Source of the DNA: Brevibacterium marinum
Lineage (GTDB): Bacteria; Actinomycetota; Actinomycetes; Actinomycetales; Brevibacteriaceae
Assembly: GCF_011927955.1 (NCBI RefSeq)
Contig: NZ_JAATJN010000001.1
Coordinates: 2,914,001-2,978,000 of the forward strand
DNA length: 64,000 bases
Direction: 5' to 3'
Shown here: positions 35,643 through 46,193 of the stretch, piece after piece
How positions within the stretch are numbered: the first letter of the stretch is position 1
Layout of the letters: each line of letters begins with the position of its first letter
The notes under the pieces: generated by a model
What the model saw: only the letters and a program-made list of their open reading frames with translations
Database searches by the model: none
What the model was told of the DNA's origin: nothing
Translations under genes and position numbers: made by a program

Positions 35643-38027
35643 CTATCGTCTGGTGCTGACGCGATGCGCGGCCGCTCTCGACCGGTTCGCGCACACCCCA
35701 CCGCTGACTCCTGCCGCCTTCGCAGCCGCGTCCCCTCCGTCCTGTGACAATGCCGTTTCCTCGGCATTCTCGCAGCCGTGTGCCGTGCTGTATCGGGCGT
35801 CTGCGTAGACGGCGATGGAGCCGCAGAGATCGGTGCGCAGCACGGGGACGGGGCCGAAGGCCTGCAGCGCCCGCGTTGTGGGGTGGCCGTAGCTGTTCTC
35901 ACCTACGGAGACCACTCCGAGGCGAGCGCCGGCCGCGGTGAAGAAGTCCTCGGACAGGTCGGACGATCCGTGATGCGGTGCGATGAGCACGTCGACGGGT
36001 TCGAGGCTCTGTGCGACGATGTACTGTTCGTCCTCGCCGATGTCGCCGGGGATCAGGTAGCTCAGCCCGTTCTGCTCCACCCGGAGGACCAATGAGTCCT
36101 CGTTGCGGACCTCGGTCCCGTCATCGGCGTCCTCCGGCGACGTCCCCTTCGGTGCCGTCCCTTCCGATGGCATCCCCTCCGGTGCCGTTACCGAACGGGA
36201 CGATCGGCCCGGCTGCGCCGGTGGCCACAGCACCTGGATTCTGGCCCGACCGATGGTGAGCGTGCCACCGCGTCGGGTGGTGAGCACCTCGGCGCCGGTG
36301 TCGGCTGCGATCGCACGGGTCTCCGGTCGGTCGGCGGCATTGGCCGACACCCACAGCCGGTGCAGGGTCCGTGACCAGGTGGTGCCGGCATATCCGGCGC
36401 TGTGGTCGGCGTCGAAGTGGGAGATGAACAGATCGAAGTCTTCGATCCCGCCCTCGTCGAGGCAGACGTCGATGGGTTTGGGGTCCTCGCCGGTGTCGAT
36501 GACGAGCCCCCTGCCTGCGCCGAGGTTGATCAGGGCAGCAGAGCCCTGTCCCACGTCGCAGATCATCACCACCCAGTCCTCAGCCGGTGGCTTCGACCGT
36601 CCCAGCACGATGATCATCGCAGTCAGACAGATGCAGAGGACGACAGCGGGAATGCCCCACTCACGCCTGTATGCCAGCAGCCACAGGCCGACGCCCAGCA
36701 GCATGAGCAGGGCGAGCGCCGCCAGCGTCCCCCAGGGCGGGTCGGGCCAGTCGAGTGCGGCACCGGGCAGACCGGCACAGACCCTGGCCACGCCGACGAT
36801 CCACCATGCGCACAGCGAGCCGAGCCACGCCGGAAGCTGTGCGCACCACAGCAGGCCGGGCACACCGATGAGTCCCAGTCCCCCGCAGACCAGCGAAAGG
36901 AATCCGAGGACCGTGGCCGGCAGGACCGCGGGTGCTGCCAGGGCGTTCGCCGCCACCGACCACAGACCGATACGCGGGTCGATCGCCACGAGCACGGGTG
37001 TGCACGCCAATTGGGCGACCAGTGGCACGAGGACCGCGCTGATGAGGACCGACGGGACCATGGACAGGTGAAGACTCAGTCGCCGGTGGATGAGGGGAAC
37101 GAGGAACATGATCGCGGCCGTCGACACCACGGACAGCACGAAGCCCACCGAGGCAGCCAGCACCGGGACCAGGCTGAGCAGGACGCACACGGTCGACGAC
37201 ATCACCGCCACCGGTGAGATCCCGCCTCCGCGCAGGAAGACGAGAGCCACGGCGATCGACATGCCCGCTGCGCGGATGGCACTGGGTTCGAATCCGACGA
37301 TGAACACATACCCGACACAGGTGAGCACCCCGACGCCGACACGGACACGCGGACCGGCCCGGCATGCTCCGGCGAGCAGACCGGCGCCGAGGCTGACGAT
37401 CGTGACGTTGCTGCCTGAGACGGCGGATATGTGGGTCAGGGAAACGACGCGCATGTCGTCCTCCATCCGCGCATCCTGGGGTTCGGTGTCGCCGACGACG
37501 AGTCCCGGCAGCAGCTGTCCCCCGCTGTGGCCCGCAGCGAGGGAGTCGTGTCGCAGCTGCATGCGCAGCTCGGCGCGCCACTGCCACACCGTGTTGGGTC
37601 GGCGGTGGATCTCGGGGTCGTCCTGGCTGAGGCGGATGCCGTCGAGGGATTCGGTGTGCATTCTCACGTGCGAGCCGTCGGGTGGGGCGGAGGGGCTGAG
37701 CACCTCGGAGAACCCGGTTGGCGACAGCACGGTCAGTCGTGTCCATCCTGAGGCGCTCGGTTGGCTGTGTCCGACGACGATGCCGTCCACATCGCTGTTT
37801 CCCACGGGTCCCTGTGCTGCGTTGTGCATGGTGATCTGAACGGTGAGCAGGCAGGAGAAGAGGATGAGGAGCACGCCGAGGTGGTGATGCCTGCGCAGGC
37901 AGAGGAACCCGAGGCCGATGATGATCGGGATGGCGCAGAGTGCCACCGGTCCGGGAGCCAACAGCGCGGTGGCCCACAGTCCCACTGCGCACGCGAGTAG
38001 GCGGACGGACCCGGGCCAGAGGGTCAC
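35643..38027 (-). CDS. comEC: ComEC/Rec2 DNA-uptake channel
   Basis: 794 aa from the GTG at 38027, which has GGGAG 5 nt upstream. An alternative GTG at 38084 would overlap the end of comEA. The order is: N-terminal membrane segments (LLACAVGLWATALLAPGPVA), an OB-like soluble domain (DUF4131), the multi-helix competence domain (VSLTHISAVSGSNVTIVSLG), and a C-terminal metallo-beta-lactamase domain (MICDVGQGSAALI, then LFISHFDADHSAGY). ComEC carries one DNA strand across the membrane. Whether this organism is competent is not shown. Confidence 0.92.
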   Translation of the reverse strand: MTLWPGSVRLLACAVGLWATALLAPGPVALCAIPIIIGLGFLCLRRHHHLGVLLILFSCLLTVQITMHNAAQGPVGNSDVDGIVVGHSQPSASGWTRLTVLSPTGFSEVLSPSAPPDGSHVRMHTESLDGIRLSQDDPEIHRRPNTVWQWRAELRMQLRHDSLAAGHSGGQLLPGLVVGDTEPQDARMEDDMRVVSLTHISAVSGSNVTIVSLGAGLLAGACRAGPRVRVGVGVLTCVGYVFIVGFEPSAIRAAGMSIAVALVFLRGGGISPVAVMSSTVCVLLSLVPVLAASVGFVLSVVSTAAIMFLVPLIHRRLSLHLSMVPSVLISAVLVPLVAQLACTPVLVAIDPRIGLWSVAANALAAPAVLPATVLGFLSLVCGGLGLIGVPGLLWCAQLPAWLGSLCAWWIVGVARVCAGLPGAALDWPDPPWGTLAALALLMLLGVGLWLLAYRREWGIPAVVLCICLTAMIIVLGRSKPPAEDWVVMICDVGQGSAALINLGAGRGLVIDTGEDPKPIDVCLDEGGIEDFDLFISHFDADHSAGYAGTTWSRTLHRLWVSANAADRPETRAIAADTGAEVLTTRRGGTLTIGRARIQVLWPPAQPGRSSRSVTAPEGMPSEGTAPKGTSPEDADDGTEVRNEDSLVLRVEQNGLSYLIPGDIGEDEQYIVAQSLEPVDVLIAPHHGSSDLSEDFFTAAGARLGVVSVGENSYGHPTTRALQAFGPVPVLRTDLCGSIAVYADARYSTAHGCENAEETALSQDGGDAAAKAAGVSGGVCANRSRAAAHRVSTRR

Positions 38028-38067
38028 GGCGGCTCCCAGTCGGTTCCGTATGGTCGCCCTGCGGGAT

Positions 38068-38964
38068 CTATCCGACCGAGACACGGTCTTTGAGACTCTC
38101 GAAGGTCTTGGGGCCGATCCCCGTAACCAGCAGCAGATCGTCGACGCTGCCGAACGGCTGCTGTTCACGCTGGTCGATGATCGCCTTCGCAGTCACCGGT
38201 CCGACGCCCGGAAGGGTCTCCAGGGTGGCCAGGTCGGCCGTATTGAGATCGACCGTGCCGGCCGCGTTCGGATCCGCGCCCGCATTCCCGGATCCACCAG
38301 CGCCATCGGAGCCACCGGTGCCGTCGGCCGAGTCCGAGCCGGGACCGGCACCGCCTGGGCCGGGCCGGCCGGCTTCGGGTTCCTCTCCACGAGCGGGGAT
38401 GTGGATCTGCTCACCGTCCTGGAGGACCCGGGCGAGGTTGATCGCCTCCGCATCCGCCTCTTCCTGCAGCCCGCCCGCGGCCTTCACCGCGTCCTGGACC
38501 CGTGCCCCCGCCGCCAGTGTCACGACCGACGGGGTGTTGACCTGCCCGGTCACGTGCACGACGACGTCTGTGGACCCTGCTGTGCCCTCGACCGAGCTGT
38601 CGGCTGTGCCCTCGTCCGAGCCGTCCCCGCCATTCATGGCGGCTTCATCACCGGTCTCGGAGCCATGACCGGAGCCTGCGGCGCTGTCTTCGGCGCCGTT
38701 TGGCCCGCGGTCGTCGGCGGAGCCCACCGGTTCCTCGGAGGCAGCATGCTGCTGGGCGGGCCGGAAGATGAGGAAGGCGACGACGAGCACCGCCGCGGTC
38801 GCCACTGCCACAGCCACGAGGATCGGCACACGGATCCGGCGCGGCTCGACCGGTTCGTCCTTCCCATCCGTGTCGCTTCCGAAGACGTCTCCCGGCACCC
38901 ATCCGCCGCGTTCGGCACTGGAGTTGATGAGACCCGCGAAGCGATCATCGGGAGAGACAGCCAT
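38068..38964 (-). CDS. comEA: ComEA-type helix-hairpin-helix DNA-binding protein
   Basis: 298 aa. A cytosolic N-terminus (about 1-42), one membrane helix (VPILVAVAVATAAVLVVAFLI, given here as VAVATAAVLVVAFL), a Glu/Ser-rich linker, a SLBB domain (VVVHVTGQVNTPSVVTLAAG) and a C-terminal double HhH (VDLNTADLATLETLPGVGPV) are visible. ComEA is the exterior DNA receptor for uptake. It is upstream of comEC in the same direction, the normal order. Confidence 0.9.
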   Translation of the reverse strand: MAVSPDDRFAGLINSSAERGGWVPGDVFGSDTDGKDEPVEPRRIRVPILVAVAVATAAVLVVAFLIFRPAQQHAASEEPVGSADDRGPNGAEDSAAGSGHGSETGDEAAMNGGDGSDEGTADSSVEGTAGSTDVVVHVTGQVNTPSVVTLAAGARVQDAVKAAGGLQEEADAEAINLARVLQDGEQIHIPARGEEPEAGRPGPGGAGPGSDSADGTGGSDGAGGSGNAGADPNAAGTVDLNTADLATLETLPGVGPVTAKAIIDQREQQPFGSVDDLLLVTGIGPKTFESLKDRVSVG

Positions 38965-39107
38965 GTCGACAAGCTAGGGCCCGGCACCGCGCTCGCGCCA
39001 GGCCGGAATCGCCCCCTGTGGATACCGTGTCGGCGTCCACAGCTCTGACGCACATGAGTCGAATCGCCGTCCCCGGTCTCAGGAGCATGAGTGGGCGGGG
39101 AGCAACG

Positions 39108-39983
39108 TCAGGGTCTGGTCTGGACCGTGATTCCGATGGTGCCCGAGCCGACGTGGGCGGTGATGATGGCCGAGAGGGTGCGGAATGTCGTCTCGAGGCC
39201 GATCCCTTCGAGCTTGTCCCGCAGCGTGATCACGTCCGGGTGGTTCGGCTGACCGTCCGCGTGTTGGATCTCCACATATGCCTGCTGCTCGTCGGAGGCG
39301 ATGTCGGCCGCGGCCTCACCGGCCAGGGCGACCATGCGGTCGAGCGCCTTCGCCCGGGTGCGGACTCGGGCGAGAGGAGCCACGGCACCAGCGCTGAGAC
39401 CCAGCACGGGCACGATCTGCAGCGCACGCCCCATGATTGAGGACGCGGCGCCGATGCGACCGCCTCGGCGGAGGTGTTCGAGCGTTTCGGGAGCGAATGC
39501 GGTGCGGGTCTCCGCTGCGCACCAGTCGGCGACCGTGCCCGCGACCGACCCCACGTCATGGCCCTGCCCGATGCCTGCGCCTGCGATCGCCAGTGCACCG
39601 GCCAATCCCGCCGAGGTAGTCCGGGAGTCGACGACGTTGACCAGCGATTCCTCGTTGCGGGCGGCGGCCACGGCCGAGTCCCGTGTCCCGGACAGCTCTC
39701 CCGACATGGTCACGGTGATGATGGCCTCGGCGCCGTGGTCGAAGAGCGTCGAGTAGGCGTTGCTGAACTGGGCAGGTGTCGCCATCGAGGTCGAGACCTC
39801 GGCACCGTCGTTCATCTTCTGACGCAGGTGGGCGGGTTCGAGCTCCCCATCGGCGAAGGCGACTCCTGAGACGAGGACCGCCAGCGGCACCACCGCGAAG
39901 AGATCCCCGGTCACCTCACGCAGCGCCGATTCCTCGTCTGCGGACAGCTGTGCCGTCGAGTCGGTGACCAGGCCGACCCTCAT
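39108..39983 (-). CDS. DegV family fatty-acid-binding protein
   Basis: 291 aa from the ATG at 39983 (MRVGLVTDSTAQL), which overlaps the upstream dehydrogenase stop by 4 bp (ATGA). The TDSTAQLS start and the TVTMSGELSGT segment are DegV hallmarks. DegV/FakB-type proteins bind fatty acids, and FakB presents them to the kinase FakA; no fakA is present here. A later Met-rich in-frame extension upstream of 39983 is not conserved. Confidence 0.9.
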   Translation of the reverse strand: MRVGLVTDSTAQLSADEESALREVTGDLFAVVPLAVLVSGVAFADGELEPAHLRQKMNDGAEVSTSMATPAQFSNAYSTLFDHGAEAIITVTMSGELSGTRDSAVAAARNEESLVNVVDSRTTSAGLAGALAIAGAGIGQGHDVGSVAGTVADWCAAETRTAFAPETLEHLRRGGRIGAASSIMGRALQIVPVLGLSAGAVAPLARVRTRAKALDRMVALAGEAAADIASDEQQAYVEIQHADGQPNHPDVITLRDKLEGIGLETTFRTLSAIITAHVGSGTIGITVQTRP

Positions 39984-41287
39984 GGGCGACCCAGAGCCCG
40001 ATATGTCCATCCGGCCGAGCGCCACACCTCGGGGGTCAGCACATTCCTGCCATCGATGAGCACCTTGCCCGTCACCAGCGACGCCGTAGCCACCGGATCC
40101 AAATCCCGATACTCCTGCCATTCGGTCAGCAGCAGCACAGCATCGGCACCGGCCAGAGCCTGCGACGCATCGGCGACGTAGTTCAACTCGGGAAACGCCT
40201 TCGCCGCATTGTCGATCGCCTGCGGGTCCGTCACCGTCACCACACCGCCTTGGGTCGCGATCAGACGCGCCACCGCCAGCGCCGGCGAGTCCCGGACATC
40301 ATCGCTGTCGGGTTTGAACGCGGCACCGAGCACAGTGATCTTCTTCCCGATGAACGACCCGTCCAGAGTGTCACGGGCGATGTCGACCATTCGCACACGC
40401 CGACGCATGTTGATCGAATCGATCTCCTTGAGGAATGCCACCGCCTGATCGGCACCCAGCTCACCGGCGCGGGCCATGAACGCACGAATGTCCTTGGGCA
40501 GACATCCGCCGCCGAATCCCAGACCGGCGTTGAGGAACTTCCGGCCGATGCGGTCATCGATCCCGATCGCATCGGCCAGCTGGGTCACGTCCGCTCCGGA
40601 TGCCTCACACAGCTCAGCCATCGCGTTGATGAACGAGATCTTCGTGGCCAGGAAGGAGTTCGCCGCCGTCTTGACCAATTCGGCCGTCGCGAAGTCCGTG
40701 ATCATCCGCGGGGTCGCCTCATCCAGCATCGTCGCATACACCTCGTCGAGCGCGGCTGTGGCGCTCTCTCCGGCCCCACCCTCGGCGACGCCGTAGACCA
40801 GGCGATTCGGATGCAGTGTGTCCTCGACGGCATGGCCCTCGCGCAGGAACTCCGGATTCCACATCAGCGAGGCTCCCGAGGGCCGCACCAGATCGGCCAA
40901 ACGCTCGGCGGTCCCGACGGGAACGGTGGATTTGCCCACAATCACCGACGTCGAAGTCAGATGAGGCACGAGCGAATCCACGGCGGCATCGACATAAGTG
41001 ACATCGGCGGCGAACTCGCCCGGCTTCTGCGGAGTCCCGACACACACGAAATGGACGCGTGAGTCCGCGACACGCGAGACATCGGTGGTGAATTCGAGGC
41101 TCCCGAGGTCCTGACCCTTCACCAGCAATTCACTCAGGCCGGGTTCGAAGAAGGGCGGGCGCCCCGACATCAGGGCCGCAACCTTGTCCGCATCGACATC
41201 GACGCCGACGACCTCGTGGCCCAGCGATGCCATGGCCGCCGCATGCACTGCGCCCAGATAGCCGCACCCGATGACTGAAATCTTCAA
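39980..41287 (-). CDS. UDP-glucose 6-dehydrogenase family protein
   Basis: 435 aa. The NAD-binding start MKISVIGCGYLGAVHAAAM and the catalytic cysteine block GLGFGGGCLPKDIRAFM identify the UDP-glucose/GDP-mannose dehydrogenase family; two NAD-domain and one C-terminal UDP-binding region are of normal length. UDP-glucose is the likeliest substrate (UDP-glucuronate for cell-surface glycans), but related sugars cannot be excluded. It is translationally coupled to the degV gene downstream. Confidence 0.92.
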   Translation of the reverse strand: MKISVIGCGYLGAVHAAAMASLGHEVVGVDVDADKVAALMSGRPPFFEPGLSELLVKGQDLGSLEFTTDVSRVADSRVHFVCVGTPQKPGEFAADVTYVDAAVDSLVPHLTSTSVIVGKSTVPVGTAERLADLVRPSGASLMWNPEFLREGHAVEDTLHPNRLVYGVAEGGAGESATAALDEVYATMLDEATPRMITDFATAELVKTAANSFLATKISFINAMAELCEASGADVTQLADAIGIDDRIGRKFLNAGLGFGGGCLPKDIRAFMARAGELGADQAVAFLKEIDSINMRRRVRMVDIARDTLDGSFIGKKITVLGAAFKPDSDDVRDSPALAVARLIATQGGVVTVTDPQAIDNAAKAFPELNYVADASQALAGADAVLLLTEWQEYRDLDPVATASLVTGKVLIDGRNVLTPEVWRSAGWTYRALGRP

Positions 41288-41368
41288 TCCGTGTTCTCCC
41301 TGCTTCGTCCATGCATTTCAGGCACACTATATGCCACCCAGATGCACGATATCTGCAGGTTGAAACAG

Positions 41369-41374
41369 TACCCT
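41369..41374 (+). promoter_or_regulatory. Likely -10 box (TACCCT) for a leaderless transcript
   Basis: TACCCT ends 7 nt before the GTG at 41382, which has no Shine-Dalgarno site. Confidence 0.45.
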
Positions 41375-41381
41375 TGGAAAT

Positions 41382-42083
41382 GTGAAGCGTTTCTTGGATT
41401 TCTTGACCAACTCACCGGCAGCGGTGACATTCGCGGTGCTCAGCGTGCTGGGCATCGTACTTTTCCTCGTGCCCGGGCTGCACGCGTTCGCCTGGATCAT
41501 CGGACTGATCCTGAGCTTGGGAGTCATCGCGGCTCTGCTCATGTTCCATGGCGAATGGCGGCGGGCGCAGATCCAGATCGACTCTCTGCGCCAGCTTCTG
41601 AGCACCGAGCGCGGGAGACTCGACACCATGGGGCTCACGCCCGTCGACGAAGAGGAGGAGGTCACACAGCTGCCCGACGAGGAGCGGGCGCAGCGGATCC
41701 TGAGTCTGCTGCCCGACTCCAGCGGTCTCGTTCAGTCCCTCCGCCTGGATGCGACGTTCGGGACCCTCGACGTCGACGAGCTCGACCCCCTGCACACCTT
41801 CCGGGATGAGTTCGCGAAGTCCAGCTTCGACAATCCGCGCTCGCATACCGCCTTCATGAATCTCTATCGATCGGCCGAGGCCCTGTCCATCTGGGTCAAC
41901 GAGGAGACACGTCCGCTCGCCGCCGACACGACGAAGCGAGAGATCAGTCCCGGCGACTCCCGCAAGGGCGGGTGGCGAGAGTACACCGAGGCGCGAGGGC
42001 GCGGTGAGAACCTCGGCGACCGGTTCGTCTCGGCACGCTGGGACTTCAAACAGGCGGCCCTCGAGCTCGGACTCGTCGCCTGA
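41382..42083 (+). CDS. Two-helix membrane protein of unknown function
   Basis: 233 aa starting at GTG. Two adjacent hydrophobic segments (VTFAVLSVLGIVLFLVPGL; AFAWIIGLILSLGVIAALLM) at residues about 14-54 make a membrane hairpin; the remaining 180 residues are soluble. A coiled-coil-like stretch (RAQIQIDSLRQLLSTERGRL) follows, then a conserved-looking C-terminal block (WNEETRPLAADTTKREISPG-like, actual IWVNEETRPLAADTTKRE). I recognise no domain. It is a single-gene plus-strand unit between two minus-strand genes. Confidence 0.7.
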   Translation: MKRFLDFLTNSPAAVTFAVLSVLGIVLFLVPGLHAFAWIIGLILSLGVIAALLMFHGEWRRAQIQIDSLRQLLSTERGRLDTMGLTPVDEEEEVTQLPDEERAQRILSLLPDSSGLVQSLRLDATFGTLDVDELDPLHTFRDEFAKSSFDNPRSHTAFMNLYRSAEALSIWVNEETRPLAADTTKREISPGDSRKGGWREYTEARGRGENLGDRFVSARWDFKQAALELGLVA

Positions 42084-42210
42084 GACGCCAACTCTGGAGC
42101 CCGGACAGCTCCGGAGACCGGAGCCCTGATACCGCACGTCCGGCCTGATACCGCAAATTCGCGGGGCCGACAGTGCCCGGAGCCCTCGAGCAGGACAGAG
42201 GGCGACGGGG

Positions 42211-43044
42211 TCAGTGGCGGATCCACCAGCTGTCGGTCGGGGTCACCGGAGTCCGGCGTTTGTGCTCGGAGGCACGGTACTTCTCGACCAGCAGCGCAGC
42301 GGCGGTCTCGTCGACTGGTCTGCCCTCGAGGAAGTCATCGATCTGATCATAGCTGAGCCCCAAGGACGACTCATCGGTCTGACCCGGTTCGTCATCGAGC
42401 AGATCCGCTGTCGGGACCTTGCGCACAAGGTGCTCGGGGGCGCCGAGGTGGCCCAGCAACGCTCGTCCCTGTCGCTTGTTCAGCCCCGCCAGAGGCACGA
42501 CGTCGGCAGCACCGTCGCCGAATTTCGTGAAGAAGCCGGTCACCGCCTCGGCGGCGTGGTCGGTGCCCGCCACGAGGAGTCTCTTCTCACCCGCCAGCTC
42601 GAACTGCGCGATCATCCGCATCCGTGCTTTGACGTTGCCCTTGCCGAAGTCGGAGATGTCCTGCCCCATGGCCGAGGAGTACTCCGCGGCGGCGGCGTCC
42701 GTGGCCGCGCCGATGTTGATGACGACCTCGTGATCGGCACCGATGAATCTCATGGCGTCCTGGGCATCGGTCTCATCGGTCTGGACATGATGCGGCAGGC
42801 GGATCGCCCAGAACTCGGCCGCGGCTCCGCGCCGACGCAGCTCTGCGACCGCCATTTGGCACAGTCGCCCGGCCAGGGTCGAGTCCTGCCCTCCGCTGAT
42901 GCCAAGCGTCAGTCCTCTGACTCCGGTGGTCAGAATGTAGTCGGCGAGGAATTCGACCCGTCGGGCGACCTCGGTCGCCGCATCGATCGTCGGTCTCACC
43001 CCCAGGGTATGGCGGATCTCGTCCTGGCTGGCTTCCGTTGTCAT
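42211..43044 (-). CDS. nadE: NAD(+) synthetase
   Basis: 277 aa from the ATG at 43044 (MTTEASQDEIRHTLG); an ATG two codons earlier (43050) is equally good for the GGAAGGG site. The PP-loop LGISGGQDSTLAGRL and the later GTDHAAEAVTGFFTKFGDGA match the ammonia-dependent NadE class. It has no glutaminase domain, so it uses free NH3. Length equals the E. coli enzyme. It lies 34 bases after leuS. Confidence 0.95.
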   Translation of the reverse strand: MTTEASQDEIRHTLGVRPTIDAATEVARRVEFLADYILTTGVRGLTLGISGGQDSTLAGRLCQMAVAELRRRGAAAEFWAIRLPHHVQTDETDAQDAMRFIGADHEVVINIGAATDAAAAEYSSAMGQDISDFGKGNVKARMRMIAQFELAGEKRLLVAGTDHAAEAVTGFFTKFGDGAADVVPLAGLNKRQGRALLGHLGAPEHLVRKVPTADLLDDEPGQTDESSLGLSYDQIDDFLEGRPVDETAAALLVEKYRASEHKRRTPVTPTDSWWIRH

Positions 43045-43078
43045 GTGCATTCGACCCTTCCGGGCAGGGCGCCGTGTC

Positions 43079-46003
43079 TCAGGCGACGGGAACGATGTTG
43101 ACCAGTTTGGGCGCACGGACGATGACCTTGCGCACACCGGCTCCGTCGAGCGCTCTGACGGCGTTCGGCGATTCCAGCGCCAGCTTCTCCAGGTCCTCGT
43201 CCGAGATGTCGGGGTCGACTTCGAGCCGAGCACGCACCTTGCCCTTGACCTGAACGACACAGGTGACCCGGTCGGCGATGAGGTGCTGTGGGTCGGCTGT
43301 GGGGAAGGTGCCGTAGGTCAGCGTGGTCGTGTGGCCGAGCTTCGCCCACAGTTCTTCCGCCAGATGCGGAGCGAAGGGCGAGAGCATGATGACCAACGGT
43401 TCGAGGACGTCTGCCGTCGCTCCGCCCTGTTTGGTGGCGTGGTTGGTGAGCACGATCAGCTTGGAGATCGCGGTGTTGAACCGCAGATGATCCATGTCCT
43501 CACGCACACCGTCGATGACCTGGTGGAGAACTCTGAGTGTCTCGGAGTCGGCGGTGCCGTCCCGGATCACGGACTCGCCCGTGGTCTCGTCGACGAAGAG
43601 GCGCCACACCCGCTGCAGGAATCTCTGCGCACCGACGACGGCGCGCGTCTCCCAGGGGCGGGCCTGCTCGATCGGGCCCATGGACATCTCATAGACGCGG
43701 AACGTGTCCGCACCGTAGGCGTCGTAGATCTCATCGGGCATGACCGAGTTCTTCAGCGACTTGCCGATCTTTCCGTACTCGCGGTCGACCTCGGCGCCGT
43801 CGTACCAGTAGCTGGTGCGGCCGTCTCCATCGGTGCGTTCCTCCACCTCGGCGGCGGGCACATAGACACCACGCGAATCGGTGTAGGCATAGGCCTGGAT
43901 GTAGCCCTGGTTGACCAGCCGGTGGAACGGCTCGGACGAGGACACGTGGCCCAGGTCGAAGAGGATCTTGTGCCAGAACCTGGCGTAGAGCAGGTGCAGG
44001 ACCGAATGCTCGGCACCGCCGACGTAGAGGTCGGCACCGCCGCGAGGTTTGGATTCTCGCGGCCCCATCCAGTACTTCTCGTTGACCGGGTCCACGAGGC
44101 GGTCGTGGTTGTGCGGATCGGCGTAGCGCAGCTGGTACCAGGACGACCCGGCCCAATTGGGCATCGTGTTCGTCTCACGGTAGTACTTCTGCGGTCCGTC
44201 ACCGAGGTCGAGCTCGACTTCGACCCAGTCCCGGTTGCGGCCCAGGGCCGGTTCCGGCTGACTGTCGGCGTCGTCGGCGGCGAACGTCCGAGGGGCGAAG
44301 TCATCGACCTCGGGCAGCTGCACGGGCAGCATCGAGTCCGGCAGCGCTATCGGCGTACCGGCTTCGTTGTAGACGATCGGGAACGGTTCGCCCCAGTAGC
44401 GCTGTCGTGAGAACAGCCAGTCCCGCAGGCGGTACTGCGTCGATTCGACTGCCAGTCCCCTGTCGGCCAGCCACGAGGTGATCGTCGCCTTCGCCGCGTC
44501 GACGTCGAGTCCGTTGATGTCGATCTCGTCGTTGGCGGAGTTGATCATCACACCGGTGCCGGTGAAGGGGGCGTCCTCATCGTGGTCGGCCGGAGGCTGA
44601 ACCGTGCGCACATAAGGCAGCCCGAAGGACTTCGCGAAGTCCCAGTCACGGGCGTCTTCGGCCGGAACGGCCATGATCGCACCGGTGCCGTAGCCCATCA
44701 GCACGTAGTCGGCGATGAACACCGGGATCTGCTCACCGGTTGCGGGGTTGACCGCGAAGGAACCGGTGAAGATGCCCGTCTTGTCCTTGCTCTGCTGACG
44801 ATCCGCGTCGGTCTTCGCCGCCGCCTCACGCTGGTAGGCGGCGATCGCCTCGGCGGGGGTGGATCCGCCGCCTCGCCAGGAGTCGGGCGTGTCCGCGCTC
44901 CACCGGGCACCGGTGAGCTCGGTCACCTGCGGATGCTCGGGACTGAGTACGAGGTATGTGGCACCGAACAGGGTGTCCGGTCGGGTCGTGTAGACCTCGA
45001 CCTGCGCCTCGGAGTCGGCCACCGGCAGGCGCAGCAGAGCGCCTTTGGACCGGCCGATCCAATTGATCTGCATGCTGCGCACGGCGCTGGGCCAGTCGAG
45101 CGAGTCCAAGTCATCGATGAGCCGGTCGGAATAGGCGGTGATGCGCATGTTCCACTGTCGCAGGCGCCGGGTGTAGACCGGGAGGTTGCCGCGTTCCGAC
45201 AGCCCTTCGGCGGTGACTTCCTCGTTCGCGAGTACGGTACCCAGCCCCGGGCACCAGTTGACCGGGGACTCCGAGACATAGGCCAGCCGGTAGTCTTGCA
45301 GGACGTCCTCCTGCTCGGCCGGGCTCAGCTGGGCCCAGGGGCGACCGTCGGGAGTCGGCTTGGACCCCTGCGCGAACTGGTCGATGAGGGTGGCGATCGG
45401 ACGTGCGGCACCGACGGAGGACTCCCCTGCCGTGGTGGCCGTCGGGTCGTACCAGGAGTTGAAGATCTGCAGGAAGATCCACTGGGTCCACCGGACGAAG
45501 TCGTCGTCGGTGGTCGCGAAGCTGCGGCGCGCGTCGTGGGCCAGTCCCAGCCGACGCAGCTGTCGTGTCATGTTCGCGATGTTCGCATCCGTGGTGATCC
45601 GCGGGTGCTGTCCTGTCTGAACCGCGTACAGGTCCGCGGGCAGGCCGAAGGCGTCGTAGGACAGAGCATGCATGACGTTGTGTCCGCGCATCCGCTGGTA
45701 CCGGCCGTAGACGTCGGTGCCCAGATATCCCAGCGGGTGACCGACGTGCAGTCCCGCACCCGAGGGGTAGGGGAACATGTCCATGATGTAGAGGGACTCA
45801 CGCTCGCTGAGGTCCGGTGGCGGACCGTATGAGGATTCCGCGTCTTCTCGGCCGAGACCTCCAGCAGCCTGGCTCAGATCACCGGTGGGGTTCGGGGCGT
45901 GGAATGTTCCCGCCCGTTCCCATGTCTCCTGCCATGACTTCTCGATCTTCTCGGCCAGCACCGCGTCGTAGCGGAAACCGGTCTCCTCAGGGTTCGTCGT
46001 CAT
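43079..46003 (-). CDS. leuS: Leucine--tRNA ligase
   Basis: 974 aa. The class I signature is [14 protein letters not shown] (HIGH variant HVGH), the second signature is [13 protein letters not shown] (KMSKS variant KIGKS), and the editing CP1 domain lies between them. The anticodon-binding and C-terminal domains follow. The length is about 100 residues above E. coli LeuS, with extra sequence around residues 165-225 (the [13 protein letters not shown] region). Confidence 0.96.
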   Translation of the reverse strand: MTTNPEETGFRYDAVLAEKIEKSWQETWERAGTFHAPNPTGDLSQAAGGLGREDAESSYGPPPDLSERESLYIMDMFPYPSGAGLHVGHPLGYLGTDVYGRYQRMRGHNVMHALSYDAFGLPADLYAVQTGQHPRITTDANIANMTRQLRRLGLAHDARRSFATTDDDFVRWTQWIFLQIFNSWYDPTATTAGESSVGAARPIATLIDQFAQGSKPTPDGRPWAQLSPAEQEDVLQDYRLAYVSESPVNWCPGLGTVLANEEVTAEGLSERGNLPVYTRRLRQWNMRITAYSDRLIDDLDSLDWPSAVRSMQINWIGRSKGALLRLPVADSEAQVEVYTTRPDTLFGATYLVLSPEHPQVTELTGARWSADTPDSWRGGGSTPAEAIAAYQREAAAKTDADRQQSKDKTGIFTGSFAVNPATGEQIPVFIADYVLMGYGTGAIMAVPAEDARDWDFAKSFGLPYVRTVQPPADHDEDAPFTGTGVMINSANDEIDINGLDVDAAKATITSWLADRGLAVESTQYRLRDWLFSRQRYWGEPFPIVYNEAGTPIALPDSMLPVQLPEVDDFAPRTFAADDADSQPEPALGRNRDWVEVELDLGDGPQKYYRETNTMPNWAGSSWYQLRYADPHNHDRLVDPVNEKYWMGPRESKPRGGADLYVGGAEHSVLHLLYARFWHKILFDLGHVSSSEPFHRLVNQGYIQAYAYTDSRGVYVPAAEVEERTDGDGRTSYWYDGAEVDREYGKIGKSLKNSVMPDEIYDAYGADTFRVYEMSMGPIEQARPWETRAVVGAQRFLQRVWRLFVDETTGESVIRDGTADSETLRVLHQVIDGVREDMDHLRFNTAISKLIVLTNHATKQGGATADVLEPLVIMLSPFAPHLAEELWAKLGHTTTLTYGTFPTADPQHLIADRVTCVVQVKGKVRARLEVDPDISDEDLEKLALESPNAVRALDGAGVRKVIVRAPKLVNIVPVA

Positions 46004-46193
46004 TACCTTCCTTCACTGACTGGGCGTGAGCGGGTTTCGACCATCGTACTCTGAACACTGTCCGCTTCGACTTGGTTAGACTGCCAGACAGAGCCCCGAG
46101 GAGGGTCTGAGCTTGCAAACGTGAGCGATTTCACCTCTCAACGCATGACCAGTAGGATAACCGGGCAGTAACTTATGACCCGAAGGAGACCTC

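Noticed and set aside
36661..37992. 443-codon minus-strand frame within comEC
   Set aside because: It is an alternate frame of comEC, arginine-rich and without domains; the comEC frame has the competence and beta-lactamase motifs.
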